DNA of 64,000 bases. Origin: Paenibacillus sp. FSL K6-0276 (GTDB lineage Bacteria; Bacillota; Bacilli; Paenibacillales; Paenibacillaceae). A program made the position numbers and the translations under genes. The notes beneath the pieces are model-generated. The model had not been told where the DNA came from. It did no database searches and saw only the letters and a list, made by a program, of their open reading frames with translations. Positions 59,705-64,000 of this stretch are shown here, piece by piece; within the stretch, counting starts at the first letter, position 1; every line of letters begins with the position of its first letter. The stretch covers positions 310,001 through 374,000 of the forward strand of contig NZ_CP150276.1 of NCBI RefSeq assembly GCF_037977235.1, given 5' to 3'.

Positions 59705-61867
59705 ATGGATAACTCAGTAGAATATAGCGCTATGTTGGAACATGCATTTATGAGGTCCCCAGAGGGAATGGCCGTACTATCTTTGAATAACGACAATGGC
59801 AACTGGCTAAAGGTCAATCCGACTTTTTGCAATCTACTTGGCTTAACGGAAGCTGAGTTTCTTGCTGGAGCTATTTTTGCAGAAATGGAAGAACTTCAGA
59901 ATTCACCAGCGGTTAGCTATAAGAAGGAACAATGCATTCGTACCAAAGCGGGTCAGCCAGTATGGCTTTCCCTAACGTTCTCAGGATTAGGGGCAGGACA
60001 ATCCCTTTCGTATATCATAGTGTATGCTGAAGATATTACGAACCGAAAGATTGCAGATCAACAAACGGTAGATCATCAAGATCAGCAGCAGATGGAGGAA
60101 CAGATTCTTCAAAGCGAACGCTATTATAGATTGATGTCTGAGAACTCGCTGGATTTAATCTCCCGTCATGCAGTTGAAGAGCGTAAACAGTTCGAATTCA
60201 AGCTTCAGGAGAACGAACAACGCTATAAATCCTTATTCGAATATAATCCCTCTGCTGTGTACTCTATGAATTTGCAAGGTGATTATTTGACAGCCAATGC
60301 GAATCTGGAGAAGTTGACGGGGTATTCGCTGGATGAACTGATTGGAATGTACTTTGGTCCTGTTGTGCATGAGAAGGACATGGAGAAGACGCTATATCAT
60401 TTTAATCTAGCCGCTAAGGGATATCCCCAAAGCTATGAGCTGACGCTTATTCATAAAGAAGGCCATTTTGTAGAGATTAATACGACTAATATTCCGATTA
60501 TTGTAGACGATCAAGTGGTTGGTGTGTATGGTATTTCCCGTGATATTACGGAACGTATACGATATACAGAACAAATTGAAAAGCTAAGCAATGAGTACAC
60601 CCTCATTTTAAATGCGGTTTCAGAAGGTATTTTTGGACTCGACATGGAGGAGAAGGTGACCTTCATCAACCCTGCAGGTTTGCAAATGCTGGGCTATGAA
60701 CATGATGAAATCATGGGTCATTCGTATCTGGATCATATTCAGCAGACGGCGCTTGATGGGATCCATTATCGGCCTGAGGAGTCTCCACTTATGAAGGCTA
60801 TTAGGTCAGGGGTATCTTTTCAGAGTAAGGATGCGGTTTTGTGGCGTAAGGATGGTACAAGCTTTCTTGCGGAGTATCAGGTAACCCCTCTATTCGATAA
60901 AGGTGAACCTAAGGGCGTTGTAGTAGTGTTCAGGGATATTACAGATGAGAAGGAGATCATTCGGGCGAAGGAATCTGCGGAAAAAGCGGATCAGGCTAAA
61001 TCTGAGTTTCTAGCCGTTATGAGTCACGAAATACGCACACCTATGAACGGTATAGTGGGGATGACTGATCTGCTTGCAGAGACGGAACTGGATGAAGAGC
61101 AACGTGGGTATACAGATATTATTAAAGAGAGTAGTAGTTCTCTTCTATATATTCTTAATGAAATTCTCGATTACAGTAAAATTGAGGCCGGTAAAATGAT
61201 GATCGTACATGAGCCTGTGCGTCTTCAAGAGGTTCTGGACAGTGTAACGGATTTATTTATGGCAAAGGCTTTGGAACAAAATATCGAGCTGTCTTATTGC
61301 ATGGCGGCAAGAGTTCCAACGCTCATTATGGGAGATGCAGGGCGACTACGTCAGGTATTGGTCAATCTGGTCAGCAATGCGATTAAATTTACTGATCGGG
61401 GCAGCGTCTGTATTTACGTGGAACAGAATATGTCCGAAGATCCAAAGAAATCGACTTTGAAATTTAATGTTAGAGATACGGGGATAGGTATTCCTTTAGA
61501 GAAGCAGGATCTGCTGTTTCAATCGTTCTACCAGCTGCACTCCTCGTTTAATCGTAAGTATGGCGGGACGGGGTTAGGGCTGGCGATTTGTAAGAAGCTC
61601 GTCGAGCTGATGGGTGGAGCAATTGCGGTGGAGAGTAGCGAAGGAGAGGGCGCCAATTTCTATTTTACGCTACAGATTAATCCTGAAAGCGGATATGAGG
61701 GTGATGAGGAAGTAGTTGCTCAGACAGAGTGGAAATCCACACAGGAAATAGAATCAGGATCTGATTCAGAGGTACCAATGGATGTTGGCGCAAATGTGAT
61801 TTTACTCCCGGAAGGCCCTGCCCTTTCAGCTTCTAATCCGGAACCCTCAAGAGGTAATCCATCCTGA
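59705..61867 (+). CDS. Multi-PAS sensor histidine kinase
   Basis: A 720-residue soluble kinase with no clear membrane helix. Three PAS domains are visible: about 5-115, 165-285 ([21 protein letters not shown]) and 290-420 ([22 protein letters not shown]). The HisKA domain has [21 protein letters not shown] with phospho-acceptor His441. The ATPase domain has [13 protein letters not shown] (N-box), [12 protein letters not shown] near 590 and [16 protein letters not shown]. The C-terminal 50 residues are unstructured and not a receiver. It is an orphan with no response regulator beside it; it could feed the Spo0 phosphorelay or another pathway. ATG 59705 follows AAAGGAGG. The stop overlaps the next start by 1 base. 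Confidence 0.92.
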   Translation: MDNSVEYSAMLEHAFMRSPEGMAVLSLNNDNGNWLKVNPTFCNLLGLTEAEFLAGAIFAEMEELQNSPAVSYKKEQCIRTKAGQPVWLSLTFSGLGAGQSLSYIIVYAEDITNRKIADQQTVDHQDQQQMEEQILQSERYYRLMSENSLDLISRHAVEERKQFEFKLQENEQRYKSLFEYNPSAVYSMNLQGDYLTANANLEKLTGYSLDELIGMYFGPVVHEKDMEKTLYHFNLAAKGYPQSYELTLIHKEGHFVEINTTNIPIIVDDQVVGVYGISRDITERIRYTEQIEKLSNEYTLILNAVSEGIFGLDMEEKVTFINPAGLQMLGYEHDEIMGHSYLDHIQQTALDGIHYRPEESPLMKAIRSGVSFQSKDAVLWRKDGTSFLAEYQVTPLFDKGEPKGVVVVFRDITDEKEIIRAKESAEKADQAKSEFLAVMSHEIRTPMNGIVGMTDLLAETELDEEQRGYTDIIKESSSSLLYILNEILDYSKIEAGKMMIVHEPVRLQEVLDSVTDLFMAKALEQNIELSYCMAARVPTLIMGDAGRLRQVLVNLVSNAIKFTDRGSVCIYVEQNMSEDPKKSTLKFNVRDTGIGIPLEKQDLLFQSFYQLHSSFNRKYGGTGLGLAICKKLVELMGGAIAVESSEGEGANFYFTLQINPESGYEGDEEVVAQTEWKSTQEIESGSDSEVPMDVGANVILLPEGPALSASNPEPSRGNPS

Positions 61868-62490
61868 TGAAGCATAGAATGTCCAGTCTCAGTAACAAAC
61901 TACCAGCGGATCCATATACACAGTGGGAGGCTGGGGTTGCATCCCCGTCTTCTGCATGTGGACCGGCGACGATGGCGGCTTTAACCGAGTATTGGAATAC
62001 CCAGCTAAGAATGGACTTTATTCGTGGCAAAGGGCATTTTCACTCCAAAGCAGCTCATATTAATTACATATATAGTCATCACGGAGGGACCCCTTTGGGG
62101 ATGAGTGTACGCCGTTTTACCAAAGGACTGAAAGACTATATCCATTCATCGCTTTTACCGAAAGGGAAGCATAAGCTGTTCATTACCACTTTTAATGATT
62201 TCAATGGATATAAAGCGGAGATTGATGCGGGTCGGCCTGTAGCTGTTAAATTTGATAAATGGTTTAAATTCCGATGGAGAGGGAAATTCGCTTACGACTA
62301 CCACTGGGTACTCGGAATAGGATATGAGGTGCCTGATAACGGAGATCGTCCAATCCTCATCGTTCAGGATAATGGTGTGAGGTATAAGGACGGTGAGATT
62401 GCTCTTGGTAAGGAACGCCGTATTCCGTATTTTGTAAATAAAGACATCATTACGATGGTCGGAATGAATATCGTAGAACCTCTTAATTGA
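61867..62490 (+). CDS. C39-like papain-fold protein
   Basis: A 207-residue protein without signal peptide. The pattern SSACGPATMAAL (Cys37-type nucleophile), a His in YDYHWVLGIGYE and QDNGVRY fit the C39/papain-like fold, either a peptidase or an inactive binding domain. ATG 61867 overlaps the kinase stop (TGATG), so the two are translated together. A kinase-linked cysteine-peptidase-like partner is unusual; a signalling role is inference. Confidence 0.78.
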   Translation: MKHRMSSLSNKLPADPYTQWEAGVASPSSACGPATMAALTEYWNTQLRMDFIRGKGHFHSKAAHINYIYSHHGGTPLGMSVRRFTKGLKDYIHSSLLPKGKHKLFITTFNDFNGYKAEIDAGRPVAVKFDKWFKFRWRGKFAYDYHWVLGIGYEVPDNGDRPILIVQDNGVRYKDGEIALGKERRIPYFVNKDIITMVGMNIVEPLN

Positions 62491-62542
62491 TTGCGATTCG
62501 GCTAGGGGATTGCCCTGAAAAAATGATCTAATTATTTTGAGT

Positions 62543-62578
62543 CAAACGTTTGCACTAATTAGAGGATCATACTATAAT
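62543..62578 (+). promoter_or_regulatory. Pullulanase promoter with overlapping LacI-family operator
   Basis: -35 TTGCAC (62550-62555), 17-base spacer, -10 TATAAT (62573-62578). A perfect 10-bp palindrome CAAACGTTTG (62543-62552) overlaps the -35. Palindromes with a central CG and AAACGTTT core are bound by LacI/GalR regulators such as MalR or CcpA. As a CcpA site it fits only in its right half, so a maltose-type regulator seems more likely. Confidence 0.6.
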
Positions 62579-62610
62579 CCAGTTAATAACTGGAAAAGGG
62601 GATAGGTGCT

Positions 62611-64000
62611 TTGTCCGTACAAAAGGAAATGAAGGAACCCATTTATTATGGTGATCCTGCGACTACTGAAGGAATTTCCGTATTCGCACAGGAGTTTGAT
62701 CAGTTGTTTAGCTATGACGGGGATGATCTGGGGCTGACGTATTCACCGGCCTGTTCATCATTTTGCTTGTGGGCCCCTACGGCTCAGGAAGCAGAGTTGG
62801 TAATCTATGATTCGTGGCAAGGAGCAGCAGTGTGCAAATATGCTATGAATCGTGATATCCGGGGAACGTGGAGAGCTACGGTTGACGGTGATCTAGACGG
62901 CAAATTCTATACCTACCGAGTGCGTCTAGGCGAACAGTGGAATGAAGCGGCTGATCCTTATGCACGGGCTGTTGGCGTGAACGGCGACAGAGGGGCTATT
63001 TTAGATTTACGCAAGACAGATCCTGAGCGGTGGACGGAAGATAAGCCGCCTTTTGAGGATCCTGTAGACGCCATCATTTATGAACTTCATTTACGTGACC
63101 TATCTATTCATCCGGCAAGTGGCATGGCTCACGAGGGGCAATATCTCGCTTTGGCGGAAGAAGGAACTCGCGGACCTGATGGAATTTTGACAGGGCTTGA
63201 TCATATCGCGAATCTCGGTGTGACCCACGTGCAGCTATTGCCTATTTATGATTATTCTACAGAGAGTGTAGATGAGACGAAGCTGGATGAACCGCATTTT
63301 AACTGGGGCTATGATCCGAAGAATTATAATGCGCCTGAAGGCTCCTATGCTACGGATCCGTATATGCCTGGACTACGAATCCAAGAGTTAAAAACAATGA
63401 TTCAAGCGCTTCATGATCGGGGTCTCCGTGTCATTATGGATGTTGTTTACAACCATGTGTACGACGGATACCGCGTAAATTTCACCAAGCTGGTTCCTGG
63501 CTATTATTTGCGTTATAAACAAGACGGAAGCCTGTCGAATGGCTCTGGTTGCGGGAATGACGTGGCTACAGAGCGCTTGATGATGTCTCGCTTCATTGTG
63601 GAGTCCGTGATCTATTGGGCCAAAGAATACCATATTGACGGCTTCCGCTTCGATTTGATGGGTTTGATGGATGTCGATACTATGAGGGAAACTCGGCGAC
63701 GTCTGGATGAAATAGATCCATCCATCATTACGATTGGTGAAGGCTGGATCATGGGGACAGTGCTGCCGATGGAACGGCTCGCTCATCAGAAGAATGCAGC
63801 TCTTCTCCCGAGAATCGGGCAATTTAATGATGATTTCAGAGATGCCATCAAAGGAAATATCTTTTTGTACGATCAGCCAGGCTTTATCAGCGGAATGATG
63901 GGCTTAGAGCTTGCGATCAAGGCAGGGGTTGCAGGAGGAATTGCCTTCAGTTCAGGGATTAAGCAATTTGCCGTGGAGCCTCAGCAAACCGTTAACTATG
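62611..64000 (+). CDS. pulA: Type I pullulanase (partial at the window edge)
   Basis: At least 463 residues from TTG 62611 (AGGGGATAGG upstream) to the window end, with no stop. The N-terminal carbohydrate-binding module (CBM48, about 40-130, FCLWAPTAQEAELVIYD) precedes the GH13 catalytic domain. Visible motifs: FNWGYDPKNYNAPEGSY (the type I pullulanase signature), DVVYNHV (region I) and DGFRFDLMG (region II with the nucleophile Asp). It cleaves alpha-1,6 links in pullulan and branched oligosaccharides. It has no signal peptide, so it is probably intracellular like AmyX. It is likely to be controlled through the operator at 62543-62552. Confidence 0.93.
   Translation, partial: MSVQKEMKEPIYYGDPATTEGISVFAQEFDQLFSYDGDDLGLTYSPACSSFCLWAPTAQEAELVIYDSWQGAAVCKYAMNRDIRGTWRATVDGDLDGKFYTYRVRLGEQWNEAADPYARAVGVNGDRGAILDLRKTDPERWTEDKPPFEDPVDAIIYELHLRDLSIHPASGMAHEGQYLALAEEGTRGPDGILTGLDHIANLGVTHVQLLPIYDYSTESVDETKLDEPHFNWGYDPKNYNAPEGSYATDPYMPGLRIQELKTMIQALHDRGLRVIMDVVYNHVYDGYRVNFTKLVPGYYLRYKQDGSLSNGSGCGNDVATERLMMSRFIVESVIYWAKEYHIDGFRFDLMGLMDVDTMRETRRRLDEIDPSIITIGEGWIMGTVLPMERLAHQKNAALLPRIGQFNDDFRDAIKGNIFLYDQPGFISGMMGLELAIKAGVAGGIAFSSGIKQFAVEPQQTVNY

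Noticed and set aside
62541..62554. CcpA cre site before the pullulanase gene
   Set aside because: Only the right half fits the cre consensus; a LacI/MalR-type palindrome explains the symmetry better.

Overview
The window looks like a chromosomal segment of a Paenibacillus-type, spore-forming, moderately AT-rich Firmicute. The signs are strong AGGAGG-type ribosome binding sites, frequent TTG/GTG starts, TTGACA/TATAAT-like promoters, CtsR heat-shock operators, a giant exported protein with three S-layer homology (SLH) domains, lipoprotein-based ABC importers without their own ATPase, a YheC/D spore-coat-type ATP-grasp protein and many U-tailed terminators. No rRNA, tRNA, CRISPR array, transposase or phage gene was seen.

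Layout. 1-6.2 kb: the 5' part of a SWIM zinc-finger gene (leftward, cut by the window edge), then a CtsR-controlled chaperone cluster hsp20 - J-domain protein - clpB, with a 51-bp tandem repeat array placed between the J-domain gene and clpB. 6.2-14.4 kb: a two-domain family 2 glycosyltransferase, a small frameshifted relic, and an oppABCDF-type peptide importer followed by an unknown gene. 14.3-16.3 kb: a membrane protein and a TetR regulator, flanked by two gene relics (the tail of an AI-2E transporter and a scrap of a lamin-tail domain), both of whose intact relatives lie at 24-26 kb. 16.3-21.5 kb: a leftward six-gene ugp-like operon (permease, permease, binding lipoprotein, HAD phosphatase, SMR exporter, metallophosphoesterase), opposite a GbsR-family regulator. 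22.4-25.4 kb: polysaccharide deacetylase, AI-2E transporter, small secreted protein. 25.5-31.4 kb: a 1929-residue surface protein with two lamin-tail domains, a calcineurin-like phosphoesterase domain and three SLH domains.

31.5-37.8 kb: a broken fusion of a cyclic-nucleotide-binding domain with an SLC13-type transporter, followed directly by a CHASE2 class III cyclase, a FecR-domain protein and an NHL-repeat protein; this is a nucleotide-second-messenger locus in which the obvious effector gene has decayed. 38.1-43.7 kb: a truncated SsuC/TauC-type permease, then a tight five-gene importer operon ending in an alkaline-phosphatase-superfamily enzyme, probably for a phosphorus-containing organic compound. 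43.9-47.6 kb: two small genes, ribosomal protein L25/Ctc, and a UvrD-like helicase. 47.7-48.4 kb: a second, longer array of the same 51-bp repeat family. 48.8-51 kb: a DUF6492-like glycosyltransferase and a mannose-1-phosphate guanylyltransferase. 51.2-53.9 kb: two head-to-head gene tails (histidine kinase and LplC-type permease) joined at a deletion, then a debranching-type glycosidase. 54-62.5 kb: Cof-type phosphatase, DUF445 protein, spore-coat-like glycosyltransferase and ATP-grasp protein, a secreted coiled-coil protein with an attenuator-like leader, a multi-PAS histidine kinase and a C39-like protein. 62.6 kb to the end: the 5' part of a type I pullulanase under a promoter overlapped by a LacI-family-type operator.

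The most unusual signals are non-coding. One is a dispersed element of about 100 bp made of two hairpins (copies at 6.2, 38.0 and 54.0 kb) in which the spacer is conserved while the arms change in a compensated way. Another is a 51-bp tandem repeat family at two loci, with two unit types whose inverted arms differ but stay complementary. The third is a leader at 59.5 kb with mutually exclusive terminator and antiterminator pairings. The window also holds an unusual number of gene relics (seven sites), which points to repeated deletion in this part of the genome.
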